In this document: one piece after another, positions 25,001 through 40,000 of the stretch
Position numbering within the stretch: position 1 is the first letter of the stretch
Layout of the letters: each line of letters starts with the position of its first letter
Source: Phoronis australis
Lineage: Eukaryota; Phoronida; Phoronidae
Direction of reading: 5' to 3'
Length of the DNA: 64,000 nt
NCBI GenBank assembly: GCA_002633005.1
Contig: NMRA01000200.1
Coordinates: forward strand, 406,527 to 470,526
Translations under genes and position numbers: made by a program
Notes under the pieces: model-generated
Database searches by the model: none
What the model saw: the letters and a program-made list of their open reading frames with translations, nothing else
Told to the model about the DNA's origin: nothing

Positions 25001-28000
25001 TTGATGCCGCGGTGACAACTTTTGCCACCCGTTTGTGAGTTAGAGCGATTTGCGCTCGATCATCTTGTTCCATGTCAATTATATGTCTAAACACAAAACT
25101 GGGGCAAGGCGGAAGGGATCATCTCTACAGCGCTTGTGCAATGACCTACATACGGGTTCTCTGTCTCTGCAACTAAGGCCATTTGTAAACTTGCTCATGT
25201 GCGTTCCACTCTCCAGCCTACAACTTCCGTCTTGCCATAGTTAGTGAGTTGTTTGTGTAAACGGCCGCTTGACACTGATCAGTTTGCTCCGTGTCAGTTG
25301 CGCTGGGCCAAAAGTTGATGTCTAAATGGGATTACTCACTCTCTGCGCAAGAAACATCTACTTCACAATGATACCAATGAAGAGGTGTTCAAGAATCTGC
25401 ATCTTTTTTTAAAAAAAAGAACCCTTAAGAAAAGCAGCTAACCCTCCTGTTTAATTAACTGTAACCCAATTCACCAAACAAGAATCTATACCATGCTTGT
25501 ATCAATTATGGCCTGATCATGTTAACACTGATTGTTTCTATTCATAAAGCTTTATCAAATTAAGCGAAATCTCATCTATTATATGCTTCTTTCATTTTTG
25601 CCCATTTAGAACACCAAGTGAATTTTCTCAACCGAATATTCAGAATTACTTTTAAAAAGTTGTTTTTATAATTGCAGCATTCTTGTTGTGATATGCATTT
25701 TGTCAACGTTAACATTTTGTTTATTTAAAAATGTGACATTGAAACATTTTTAGTTTTAAATACATTATGACTTAAGTTATTTTGTTTGTGTTTTGATTTG
25801 TTCATTGTATTGGTAGTGAATAATAAACCTATTAGATGCATTTGCTCATGTTCATAATTTTACGTAAAAAATTGATTGAAGCTCAACATTTCATAGTAAA
25901 CAAATTGTGAATACTAACATTGTGGCAGCATGCAGAAATTGGCAAATAAGTATAGTCTACAGAATGTACTGGTACTTTCCCTTCCATGGCAAGTAATGAC
26001 AGCTTGTAGTATAAAGACTGTAAAGATGGTTCCTGTGTGTTCAGCTGTGTCTTATCTAAGCATCTCTATGTGGTTATGTAACTGTAGGAATGTTCAACTG
26101 CTTCATTAGGTTTTTTGTCATTGTTGTAAGGGTCAGATTGTAAAAGGTGTTGACATAGTGTATTATGAAGGCTTTTCTCCCTTCAGTCTGCTGTCCTTTA
26201 CAATATTAAATCTATCATTTAGCACAGCCAAACAAAACAGGTGTTCATAATTCCCATTTTCTAACACCACTGGTATTTTCCCACCTCTGCACTCCCTAGT
26301 GAAAGTAAATGCGGCCAACCTTTGCCAAAAATAACAATGTATGTGTCACCAATGAAATAAATGCTATTTTTTGTCTCTTAATATAATAAATTTTAAGCCG
26401 CTTACCTGGGATTGATAAAACTACACTAGTCCTCGTTGTGGGGATTATAGCATCTAATAAAGCCAACCATTAGTATGTGTACCCTCACTGATGTTATTAC
26501 ACAGATTTGGGCAAGAGTGTGGCAAGAGCATGTTTCAGCCAGTGGCTATCATCAAGGGGTCATCAAGGGGTCATGTTAGCAAGTGTGCTTTAGTAATCAA
26601 CTGCATCTTGCTGCAACATGAGTTTTCTTTGCCCAGATTATTACAAATTTCATGGGTGAGTTCGCTTACTCAAAACTTGTGTTCCTGATGACAGTTACAC
26701 TTTCTGTGGGATTAGGTTGTTGTTGTCAGCTAGGCCTCCGGAAGACTATTTTTACACCACCCAGGTTGTGACTATGTGCTACTAAAGTCAGTAGATTGTG
26801 TTTCAAATGTTTCAAACTTATAACGTTTAGACCTGGGCACCTAACCTGAAAGGAGCCACAAGGTATTAATGTCCCTCAAGAGTTTCTGAACAACTGTTAG
26901 GTCACAAAGTTTCATTAAGGCCAGAATTATGTTCCCACTACTGTGTCATAATAGAAACCCTGCTGGTAAGAACCTCTTATGAACACTTTCAACAATCATT
27001 TCCTCTCAATAGACAACTTTGGTTGCTTAATCATGTTCCCAGGTCTACTGTGGATTTTGAGATCATTTATGTAATGTGGCAATTTCAAGAGCCTGTTTGG
27101 CAACTGTGACCCCACCATTTCAAATGTTTGTCAGCAGACGGGGTGGATCCAGGATTTTGAGTTAGGGTGGGGGGGTAGGGCATAGGAATAACCAGAATTT
27201 CACCACATGCACGCGCACAGCCTAAAATGTAGGGATGCAGGGGTCTCGAATCTTTGGGTTTGTGGACCTTATTACTAAAAAAAACCTGTAAACGGGTTTG
27301 CTCAAGGCCTATGCATTGTACATTCGCCGCCAAGCCCCCCTGGGTGCGCATGTGCTAGTCAGCAATTCGCACCCCGAACTGCCACATGGTATCTGGGAGA
27401 ATTTTAGAGAAGGCCCTAAATCCGCCACTGAGCAGCAAGCATAACAAATATATGCTCAATAGATGGCTTATCTCCCCTGAATATTAGTCCTGGAATTGTT
27501 TTTGGCTCATGGCAGGTGATCCAAAATCCAGGATTTTTACTGCGGGAAGGCTAGGTTGTGGAGAATATTGAACAAAACCTGCTGTATCCTGCTCTTCACA
27601 CCACCTCCATGTTGATGTTATCATGGACGATTCTGCATATCTGAATCTGACTGTGAAATTCCTATTTCAAGTTATTTCAAAAGCCCTCTTAACTACAAGT
27701 GTCTGTAACCTTCTTGCCACCTTGTGATGGGAGGAACTGAGGTTTGTTTATGCGAACATTCATTACCAACCTTTAAATATTTGGAGTTGGCTATGGCTTC
27801 AGGTCAACAACTGTTCAACTTTTGTCATTTAATGTCTGGACAGTTTCTTGTTTTCTCTTTTCCTTGTCGTTTCTTTTTACTGGACTAAATTTTCCAAATG
27901 AGCTCTAAACGTTTTTAATATTCACATTTTCATTCATAGACATTCCTTCACAACTACACCACCAGCGTGTCACTGAACTCGAATGTCTTTTAAGGTTTTT

Positions 28001-31000
28001 CATGTCATCGGTATTCTGCCCTCACATTTGGTTTTAGATAAGCATGTAGCCTCCATGTATTACTTGGCAGACATAATCATGTTAATAAAACAATAATTGA
28101 CTTTCACACTGGACAATACCCTATCGTGGTTTTCAAACCCCAAAACCCTCGGTAATAATGTTGTCTCTGCCTCTGTCATTATCACATTTTTGAGTTCTGA
28201 AAACCAACATATTGACCTAGTACTAGAAAAGACACTAATTGTCTTATAGTATTTCTGTTACTTATGTTTGAAGATCATGAGACGTGAAGCTAGTAGGGTA
28301 TGCAGTGAAACCAGATGAATATATGCCAGAAAAAATGTCATTTATTAATGACTGAAAACAGAGTAGCTGCAAAGAGCTGCGCCAAGTACTATCATTCAAT
28401 AATATGATACCAAAATGAATGTAGAATAATAATTAGAAAGGGTTACTGTGTACTATAATGAATAATGTAACTGTATACAATTTATTACAATTTAAATAAT
28501 ATAGATGCAAAAATGAACAATACTAAGTATGATATAGTACATTATGATATGTAATATAGAAAATAAAGTACCATATGACTGAATAATGTTTATGGTGTAT
28601 GGGGGATAGAAGTAAGGTGTGATTTAAATAAGGTATTACAACTTATTTTTGAATGGATGAGAAGCAAAGTAATTGATTAGCATAACACAGATAGGTGCAG
28701 TAGATTTTGTGGTCGGGTAAAAGATACTGATGTGCTGGAATTGGTAGAAATGTCCTAACCCTGGTATAGTTGAGCAGAGACTGCGGAAAGCATATGTTTG
28801 TTTGGGTGAAAGGCAAAATTTGTAAGCTGTTCCCGTTATGTCATAGTGGAAAATAGGTCAGTACCTGAATATTTTATAACAATGCCATGTTCATGACAAT
28901 GCCATGACTGAACAATCTTGTGGTGACAAATTGGACATACCTATTGATATATGAAACTGACATTGTGGATAGTGGCTTTGTGCAAAAACCAGTAAAAGCA
29001 TTCACATGAACGAATCAACCATTCAGGTTAAAGCCCTTGCCCATTCTCATCTTAGTGCCTGTCTCCTGATTTTTGAGTTTCACAATCTAAACAACCTGGG
29101 CAGTAATCCAGACTAGTACGTAGTTTCATCAAATGAAATGCATTTTACTTAAGTGTTCATTCGTCAATGCATAGAATTTACACTACTTTTGCTATCTTGA
29201 TAAATTAAAAAATCAACATTCTCAGCCCAAACTCATTCACCCTCTCAAAAATGCAATAATCCAAAAATACCAAAAACTAACCCAAAATTGTCAAGCCACT
29301 TGAGTGGTGAACAAGGAATTTTGTAGAGCAGATGTGTCTCCATTTGTTATGTCTGTCAACGTGATGGTCATTTGTACTGGGGTATTGTCACTGTGTATAT
29401 ACTGGGTCTGGACTAACTGTCCCACAACTGCTGACACTACTCTAAATGACCTCTTGTAATTTCTCTTGGGGTAAAAAACAAGCTGGAGTTGAGAAAGTAA
29501 ATGTTTGTCGAGTTTTGCAAAAATTCTCCGTGGAGATGCCTTCTTATTTTTGCACAAAAACTGATGAGCCACTGTTCAGACATTAAGCTCCTGTAAAGTT
29601 TGTTATCTCCAATACAATTAACATTCTTTGAGAGGCCTGTCTTCAGTTTTTTTTTTCTTTTTTAATTATGATAGGCTGGAGGAGTCGGCACCAGCACCTC
29701 AGGTTACATTTGGTCTCTTGACAAATGTACTTAAGCTGAAAGTTTGTGGGAATCCTTTAAAGTTTCAAGAGCTTCAGCCCCAGTCTGAAACTTTAGTCAT
29801 CAAATACTAACTGCGGTTTAGTCAGGCATTTCCCTGGTTGTCCTCACTAGCACCAAACACTTGAAAAGCTTCATAAATAAACTTATTGACAAGTGTCAAA
29901 ACCTCTCAGGATACTGTTAGTGTATACTGTCAACATTTCAGGTAAATTCCTCAATTTCAGAGCCTGAGAATTTAGACCTATGATAATTATTTTGCTATAG
30001 CAGTTTTGAATTTGGTGACATTTTGCCATTAAAAATGTAAAGTAGTGGTGTCCAAAGTTATGAAATGAGCCCTTAAAACATTTCACCCTTTCATAACCAA
30101 TTTTCAGTTTCCTAAATTTAAAGACCATCCTGAGCCAAGGAGTCCAAGAAGTTTTCCCTTTCACAGTCACTTAGACATGAGTGTTAGCACCCAGCTGAGT
30201 TGTGTAAGTGGAGAAGGGTCATTAACTCATCATGATGTCAGTCAGGTTTTCCTTTGGATTTAAATCACCACAGTACTCTCATTAGAGCACTTCATTCCAT
30301 AGATTTACATCACCACAGTACTCTCATTAGAACACTTCATTCCTTAGATTTACATCACCACAGTACTCTCATTAGAGCACTTCATTCCATAGATTTAAAT
30401 CACCACAGTACTCTCATTAGAACACTTCATTCCATAGATTTACACCACCACAGTACTCTCATTAGAGCACTTCATTCCATAGATTTACATCGCCACAGTA
30501 CTCTCATTAGAACACTTCATTGCATAGATTTACATCACCACAGTACTCTCATTAGAGCACTTCATTCCATAGATTTACATCGCCACAGTACTCTCATTAG
30601 AACGCTTCATTCCATAGATTTGCACCACCACAGTACTCTCATTAGAGCACTTCATTCCATAGATTTACATCACCACAGTACTCTCATTAGAGCACTTCAT
30701 TCCATAGATTTACATCGCCACAGTACTCTCATTAGAACGCTTCATTCCATAGATTTACATCACCACAGTACTTTCATTAGAACGCTTCATTCAGTATACT
30801 GTAAAAATCCTTAAGACGATTCAAACGAATCAGGCTATTTCCTCTAAACAGTATGTTGAAATCTGATTTATCTGAAGGGCCGAGTGCATGAACTAGAACA
30901 CACTAGAACAACAGTTCCGCTGAACTTTGTCCAACATATGCATTTTCAACTTATGCAAGCTTTATTGTATTTATTGGATAAATATTCTAAAAATGTATAC

Positions 31001-34000
31001 AAAAATATTTTGAAATAGACACATCAGGGTATAATTTAACTTGAGGAACCCGTGTTCCTTACTTATCAAATTTTGTGACTACAGGAATGATAAAACACCT
31101 TCTTAGAAACCTTAAAAGATTGATTGCAATAATACTGTCAGAGCTAACATCTAATGAAAGGGTTGTTGTATTGGATGAAATAAATGCATTAGAGGCAACA
31201 GAGATGATTAGAAATATCATGTTAAGGTGATGTGCATTTACTGTCGACATGTCATCATTAGGATAATCTAGTTCCTTATGGAGTTAGTAGAGACTAATCC
31301 AGCTGCCAGTACACATCTGTGGGTTGATTGGTGTTTGTTTGTGAACATGTAGTTCTCTAAATACATTATGTCATCCCTGGCTTGGACATGCTATACCTAA
31401 TTATATTCTATTGACATTTCATTGATCCTTGATGTCCCCCTTGTTGCACAACTCTGGGATGAGTTACGATATACCTGAAAGACGTTTGATGAAGAAACTA
31501 TGCAACACGTTAAATACATTTATGACTGTCATGTGAGTTGATGCTTTTCTCCTCCGAAGGGAAAATTTGGCAATACAGAATATCGTTTAGTTTTGGACAA
31601 AACTAATTTAAAATTTGTCATTTTTCAATGGCTTACTCTATTGCTACTAGGTGCTCAAGATTTTGTTGTTTATTCTTTGAGGGCATTCATACAAATCATG
31701 CTATTGAGAATGATAACTTTCCTTCATTTTTTGCCATAAATTTGATGATGCAATTTTTCAGATGAATTCTCTATGCTGCCATTGAGGAGTAAATTGTGCA
31801 TTCCATGTTCCCTTGTCTGCTTCCATTGTTTCATGTGCCAGACTTGCATCTTTGATGTTCACCAGGACTGGCTTGTTATTCCTTTCACCCATTTTATCAC
31901 AAATATATGCAGACATTGTCACATCCTTTGTGAAGGTCAAAAATGCTCTTGACAAGTTCTTAGGAACAAAAGTGGCATGCACTGAGCCTGAGTTGTGTTA
32001 CATACTTGACTACTGATTGGCAGCTTTTTGAGTATTGGTGATTTCTTTTTGGGAGCTCTCCAAAGTAGAGTTCAGGGACACCATCACCAGCTGTCTGCAA
32101 TAAATAAGTATTTTCAAAATGGTCTTCTCAAACATTTATACCTTTTGTCATTCCAGAGATAAAGTTTGCAATTAGTTCCCAACTTCAAATGTACACTATT
32201 ACTTACGTCATGGTGTATAAGATCTCACTGGGTTTGTACTGGAAAATTTAGGTGACTGCAATGCAAGGTCAAGCTTATCTTGCAAATGAGTTTGAATTGT
32301 GGATGCATGTATTCAGTGGTGTTGAGGTTATCACAGAAATAATACTTCTGTATCTGTCTACATGTTTTTAGCTCAATGCTTTTAACAAAAAATAACAACG
32401 GAAGTTGTCTCCCTCCACATTCGCATGCAGCATCGCAGCTGAGTGTGGTATCACTCGCCCATTATCCATTCTGAACATGTCTAGCACTTTGTGGATTGTT
32501 TCCCTTTCAAAAGTGTCCCTCTGTCTAATGCTTGTTTGCTTTGTTTCAGGACAGTGCACCAGCGCCACCTGCTACAATGGCGGCCGTTGTTCTGGAAGCT
32601 CTGTGCAGTTGTGCTCCTGTCCTCGTGGTTTCCAAGGGCCTCGCTGCCAGTATGGTAAGGACATGTTTGTGGTTTTAGTTTCCTGCCACAGTGCATGGTC
32701 ATTTGCTCAAAGTGATCGCAACAGGACCTGAGTGCACGCAGAACAATATGGTGGCTGTTAGTACCAACTGTGGAAGCTGCTAATGAAACAGAAACACATG
32801 TACACAAGCATGTTATTTTAACACATGTTCTTTAATAGATGGCATGGGCATGTTATCAGTGACTTCTATTATTAGCAGGAAGCTATCAAACAGTATCATA
32901 GTAATAGTTTGTGAAAATGATGTAATTGTTTCTTATCAAGTGCTTGTGTTTATGTGAAACCCTTATTTTAGCTCTGAGTTGACCCAGGAACGTGAATGAA
33001 GAGAATAACTTCCTGTGAGTTTGTCAGTTGTTTCTAAAAGCAGAGGTAGTTTGTCATGTACCTCTGGGGAGGTCTGCAAGAACCATGTGACTAGAATGAC
33101 AGCCATAGTGAACACATCTCTGACATCATCTTCTCTGACATAGCATGTGTGGCACTAGTATTGTTTTCAGTGTCTACATGGTTTTAATTCCTACTCCTAA
33201 ACTTCCTTTAGCTCGAAGTTTACCAAAACGGTTAAAACCTTCAGATGAAATAGTCTCTAAATCAACTAACAAACATATTTTGTTATTTCTGAGAGCCCAA
33301 GTCAAATGAGAAAACACAATTTAGAAATATGATTGACTACTTCCTCTGGTTTGCTGGAAAGGGTCACCAAAAGTTTGAAAAACAAGCATTTGTTTAAAAA
33401 GTAGCCTACTAAAAATCCACCATAGGACTAATGACAGCAGAGTGTCTGTCATCGCCCTGGCTTATTTAAACATCCTGTAAGTTTGTGTACACTTACTTCT
33501 CTATACTGGCCATCTGGCATATATTACTTAATATGTTTCAAAAAACATATCTCACATTTATTGCTACAGTGAATATCTACCATATTTTGTACGGAATGAT
33601 ATCATGTTAGAGAGGTTCACAAAGAATGTCCATCAATAAGAGTACCCATTCTGGAATTGACAAGTTGGGAAATTAAGGGGTTTCGTAATTAAAACATACT
33701 CATATTAAAAGATGTCAGTTCCTCCCCAAAGGTGACTGATCATGAATGCCATAATTGTCACAAAGTTGTTTAACTATATAATGACAACTATTAATGCTGT
33801 AGACAGTTTACAACAAAGCTTAAAAGCTACTGATAACATCTGTGACAACTGTCACAAATGTTTGTCCATCTCTTGACCATGACAATTTGAAGATGGGGTA
33901 CCTGCAAGAATGAACCAAAATATTTGCTCAGTTCAATTGTTTGAGGTTCAGGCAGTACTTGGTGCAGGAGATAAGCTCAATTTGACTGACATACTTTGTG

Positions 34001-37000
34001 TTCACTCTCTCCAAAACATCAATGAAGTAGACAGCCCATAAATTCAGTTATTTCCAGTTGATACTGACATCTGGTGTAGCTAAGTACTCCTTGCTAGTTC
34101 ACAACATGTGTGCTGTTCATGTCTGCTACTCAGGCAATATTGCAACATAATGTACATTCCCCTGCATAACTGCTGTTTTCCATTGATATTATTTGAACTT
34201 GTTTTTACCTTCTTGTCAGGAATTTAATCAAGTATTAAGCATTTAATTTGGCGAAAAGTTGCGGCATTTTCTGTACTTCCATTTCTGGATAGAGCTGGGA
34301 AATAGTCTTAGTAGAATATAATGAAGTTTTGATGGAGTTTTAACTATTACTGTGTGCTGCATTAGTCGCTTATGAGGTCTGCTGTTTTGGACAGAGTACT
34401 GTGAAACTTTTGCCATTTAAGATGGTAAATCCATTAACTGGTTCATCTTCCTGCTTGTGTTTACAGCACAGTTAAGCCTCATTTTAAACACTCACAGAAC
34501 TGGTAAGTTTATGCCAGGGTAATGGTTTACACCATCACAAATGAGTTTTTCATGGTTTAGTTGAGACCAAGAATTGTATTGTATCAGGTCTTGCATGCAG
34601 TATGGATGTGTAGGATTTCATTAAATGGGAAAGGAAAAAACAAAAGTGATTTCATTTATTTTGTTTAAAACACTTTCAAACATGTGTTTGTTAATAAGGT
34701 TTGTGTTTTAAGACTGTGTAACGAATTAGAAAGGTGTCCACAGCACAGTCTGACTTGATATAGGTTCATAGCACTTCATTTTTGTGTTACGTATGGGAGA
34801 ATCTCAGTACTAATTTCAGACAAAAATAATTACAGGGCTGCCAAATGTTACATATTCTAAAATACTTTTAGGGCTTAAAGAATCACTACATGTGGGATGG
34901 GATTTAAAACGTTACAAATTCTGTGGATTTATTTGTAAAAGATGTTTATAATTAATGTCATTTTAAGCACCAGAGCAGATGAAATTGAAGCAGAAAACTG
35001 CAGTGTCAGTGGTATTTTACTGCTGCACAGTGTGGTGGACATTCATTGACACCTGATCAAATTGACCAGCTGGTGGACAAAGACAGGCTGAGGACTCTCA
35101 TGAATGATAAAATCTCACCAATTTAGGACACATTATGGTGAACAAATGAAATGTTATTTTTTCATTTTTTCATAGAAGATATGTTGCACCTAATTAATGC
35201 TTTTCCGTGTTTAAATTCTATACCATGGCTTCCACCAGATAATATTTTGCAGTAATTGGGGGTATTTACAATTTTAAAAGCCCTTGAAAATGAAAAAATG
35301 TCAATTTTGACAATTATTTCTATCTGAAATTGGTGAGATTTTGCTACATTGTTTGTTTTCCAACTCATTCACTGGTGCCCAATATTGCTTAACATTTCAG
35401 AAGCTTATGTCAATCATAGGCATTTTCCTGCTTCCCACAGTAAGGAGAGTTCAATTCAGGATGCTGCTATTGATCAAGTAATCCATAGTTTCATCTAACC
35501 ACAATCCAGGCAAGCCAACACTAAGCCCAGTAGGAGACCGTGGGTGCAATATTTCCTTTTTTCATGCAAAACTCCTCGTCTATCCAAGTTAAAAAGTTAG
35601 CTGGTTATGGTGAGGTGTAAGATTAGGACAGCTTGTTGATACATGAGCATTTTATTTTGGTGAGTCAGAGAAACTCTGAACTCATAATTGGAAACATGTG
35701 GTTCACTCTGGCTTTGGTGTCCTCTTTAGTTCTGAAACAAAATAGTTTCTTGATAATCACTTTGTGGTACCCCTAAATAGATTTGGAGAAACATGTGGAA
35801 GTTCTGCTGCATTCAAATGTTCTGTCTCTGAATGTGTCATTTTATACTTGAATTCAAGAATTGATGTGATAGTTTTTATATTATTTTGTTTTATTGCACA
35901 GTATTATTTGGGCTCACTTGTCATATCTTGTAATTGTAAATAAAAAACCTCTTGTTGTTAATTTTGGTGAGATGTATGGTAATTCTCCACTTAAATTTGC
36001 AAATATAATAATATATTGTCAAAATTGTGAAAACTGAATGCTGTTCATGTTAACTCCAACGTTCTTGGGATAAATAGGGTAATTACTTCCATTGCACAAT
36101 TTTTTTTGTCAAAATTGTCATTTTCCATTCTTCCAAGGTTGATTACTTACTGCAAATAATGGAAATTTATGGACACTTACTTTGTGTGATCTACATAGTA
36201 CAAAGCATGGTAGTCATGTACTAAAATTTTCTTCATTTTTATTTTGTGTAGAAATTTAACGAGGCAAAATTTCACTTGTCTGCCATACTGTGTGATAACT
36301 AATTGAAGAATTACTGTTGCCATTTGCTCTCCTAACACTTCCAGTGCAGATGGTCCTGGTAGGGCTATATTTACCTTATGGAGACCCACTTTCACTCTTC
36401 ATAGTTTAAAATATTGCACTAAGTTGAAATGTTGTTTTTATTGTAAACACTGCTGTTAATGTCCATTGTTTATCTAGCCATTTACACCAATGGATGGAGT
36501 TGTTGACTAGTCCATTGTGTTAGTCTTTTGTTGGCATAAGTTACTTTCACACCTGGGGTGTGTGTTGCCCAAAACATCATTCTCACCCAACTGTCAATTG
36601 ACTTTTGTGTGGTTTATAAACCCTTTGGTCAGCCTTTTGCCCATGTTCAAACATTTGTAGTACAACCTGGGAAGTCAACTTCATTAAATATTCGGCAGCA
36701 GTGTTGACTTTACATAGTCAAGATTACTGTGCTTTCAAAATTACTGCGCCACTTTCATTTTAATTTAAGATGATTGTTTCCATAGATTAAAAGCCTTAAA
36801 TGATTTCTACTTTCATGAATTTTTTAGTATTTTAAATTTCGCTTAATTGTTTAACACTTCATTTTATTTCATTTCTGGTGTTAATTAAGCAAGATTCTCT
36901 TTTTATAATCCATGTGAATTCATTTGATAGGTTTTAGTTACTAATGGGGTCTATAGAGAGATGTCTTAAAAGGACATTCGTGACGAGGAAAGTAATTTTA

Positions 37001-40000
37001 CAGAGATTAGCAGTAGTGCGGCGTCGAGCCCACTAGCTTCGCAATAGTAGCTTGGCAATAGTAGCTTGGCAATAGTAGCTTGGCAATAGTAGCTTGGCAA
37101 TAGTAGCTTGGCAATAGTAGCCGAATGTTTTGATGCTGAGCCAAATCTCAGTCATTAAATAGCAGAATATGCGCTTTGATTTCAACGAATGTCTGGCAGA
37201 CAATAGTGGTTATTGGCGATTTGTAAGAAAATCACAAAAATATGCTGTTTTATAATTTTGTTCAATGGTAATAATATCAAGGAGTCCCATCCATCAATAA
37301 TCTCAAAATGCTTGTTACTTTATAGTTGTGTTTTTGTTTTGGTTAGATAAACAACACAACACAGATCATGCCTTCTGGGTATCTGTGACAGCACACCCAA
37401 AACAAGAAGTGACCCACTTGAATAGTGCCGGGGGGGGGGGGGGTAGGAGGTCACGCTCAACTGGTCACATGGTCAATATAATGAAACTGATCCTTGTGGG
37501 CGCATTTTTTCATTTAAAGATGGTTTCTGAGGGATTTTTATACTAGTATCAAATCTGGCAAAACCTTTCTAGGCTAAGAGGTTGTTGTATTGTTTACTGG
37601 CAATGCTCAGCGACATGCTATATCTTATCAATATTAGGGTTTGCAAGCTATGGTGCGTTTGGCTGGATTTGTTCACGCCCTAACCACCTCACTATTAACA
37701 CTGATTGTGTGATAGGCCTCTTGTTTAGGTTGGTTGGTGATGTGAGAATGAGTGTGTCCAATGGAGTCCATGTAGAATAGACTGATGTTCAGGTTCAGAG
37801 CAAAAATGCGTAAGGCAGGCACACAATCATGCAATCAACTAGTTCAATAATAATCCATGTCTATGATCCTATCCCAAGTTTGTGGTACTGTTGGGACAGC
37901 TGGCAGGGTCTAATTTTTCTGACATTTAAAACTGGTTGGAGAATAAACATAGTTTAGAAGATGACTTCAGATATGTCTGGTACCAAGTTTTGATAACTCG
38001 CATCTTCAAATGTCATTAATCAGTGAACACACCTAATGTATGTTGCCTTAATCATATCACCTTTTGTTTCCCCAGTATTGTCTGAGCTCCTATCTCCCTA
38101 AGGGTACCAATTCTGCACTAGGACGACCTGCTACATCTGATGGTGGAATTTGTGTGTGAGGCGAAACTGAAAACTCTTGTCAGTGTTTGAGTTTCAGACT
38201 AGCAAGTGTATTAAGAGTAATACATTTGGAAATCTTGTTTTGGATAGCTGCTTATGTTTGCATTGTTCACATGCTTTCTAGGTGCTGCCATGTCTGTTCT
38301 TGTAATATCATCGGACAATGGCCGCAAAAACCAGGTTAGACCATGATCTGATGAGCTACCCTGCTCACCTGATGTGTATTGGCTGACTACACTCACTAAA
38401 ATAACAAACTGTCTGGTTTATTTGTGGGATGATACTAAGCCAATCTGTCAACTTCACATCCCTATACCACAGGCTATATTGATTGTTGATACCATCTTCC
38501 ACTCAACACTTACTGATCATTATCAAGACTCAATGTTGATTCCAAGTGGGTGACTTTCATCAACAACTAATGGGTTTCTGCATCAACTCAGTTTTTTGTT
38601 TTACAAGTGTTCTTATCAGGTCTATTGCTGTTCTACCTCGGTTGCCAGTCAATGGTTCAAAACTTTTTTAAAGTTCCTTTGACAGACTCTTCAACTTATT
38701 TTTTGTCGATCTGTGTACTTCAACTTTGACCTCACAAGTGCTGGCTCTTGACCTCTGGTAACCCTTATTTTTCAACGGACTCTCAGCTTCGGGGTCAGTG
38801 TTCTCAAGAGATTTCAGTAACTAAAATCAAACTCTCATTTTAGTCATTGCAAACACTTATCTTGGGTCTGACTACATTGTATGTGGAAGGAAGTCAAATA
38901 TTAGGGTATGGACTAAATAGATTGGCGTGTGCATTACCTGAATACAGGTATATACTTGTATCCTCTCTTCAAAACGCTAGGTGGAAGGGTAAACTGTTTT
39001 GAATGTCAATTCAAAAACCGTTTTTATTTAATTTAAACTCCTTCTAATATTTCGTCGTATCATTATTATTCAAGAAGATTTTGATACAATAATGTCTGAC
39101 TTGCACCATGTCTATTTCTCTTTAAAAGTCCTTTGAGATAATTGGCTATCAATGATTCAGATTCTTAAGTAACTGTTCATTAAGTATTAATAGTTGACAC
39201 TTGAAACTACATATTTATTAAATCCGTGATGATCACAGTATGGTACTTGCTCAAAATCAGTGCCCAGATGTTCATAATCACATGAGTGCACTTTTTTTTC
39301 AAAAATGTGATTTTTCACGGATATCGCTGTATTTTCCACAAGCGACTGCGTGAATATTTTCACACGGAATTTTGCGAATTCTTGTTTCTTTATTGTCTTA
39401 TCTACAAAAGCTTGACTGGGATTTTATTTCAAGGCCTTGTAGCCAGAGAACTCCGCTGTCAAAAAATGAAGGTGTCAACATTCGTTAAGAAAATAAAAGT
39501 TTTGAATTTTGACAGTTGAGCTCTTGGACTAAGAGAACTTTAGAGAAAATCCCAGAAATAATTATGTAACTAATAGAATAAAGAAACAGAATGTGCAAGT
39601 TTTGTGTGTAAAATTTCATGTTTTGTGCTAATATGACAATCTGTGAAAAAATCACATTTTTCAAAAAATGCAATCATGTGATTACCGAAATCTGTGTATT
39701 GCTTTCATGCATGTAATACTATTCTGTGATCATCAAAGATTTTAGAAACAAAATTATTTTGTTGGTATAAGTACTTTAAGAGTTATATTTATGAAATTTA
39801 ATCTTTGGTAATGAAGCTAGCCTATGACATTAGCTATAAGGAAGATATCTCCAGTCTCTGTTACCCTTTCCATTGGTTGCCAAGTATCACGCACAACACA
39901 GTTAAACAGAAGCAAAGCAAACATTCATTGATACTTAGGTGTCTTTGAACAAACTATGATTCTTTTTGTAGAAGTGAGTTGTGTCTTTATTCTATATTCG

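Larger units (their letters stand above)
22405..32549 (+). other. Intron 3 (10.1 kb, phase 1)
   Basis: Apart from the repeats listed at 24900, 27131 and 30257, no coding segment with splice sites or domain signal is found. Exon 3 joins directly to exon 4 in phase, so no exon is required here. Confidence 0.75.

Noticed and set aside
30254-30814. 186-codon open frame as a protein-coding gene
   Set aside because: It starts at TTG, consists entirely of a 45-bp minisatellite, and has no splice or promoter context; the open frame follows from a unit length divisible by three.
39286-39673. Two small related genes on opposite strands
   Set aside because: Their similarity is explained by the inverted-repeat structure of the foldback element.
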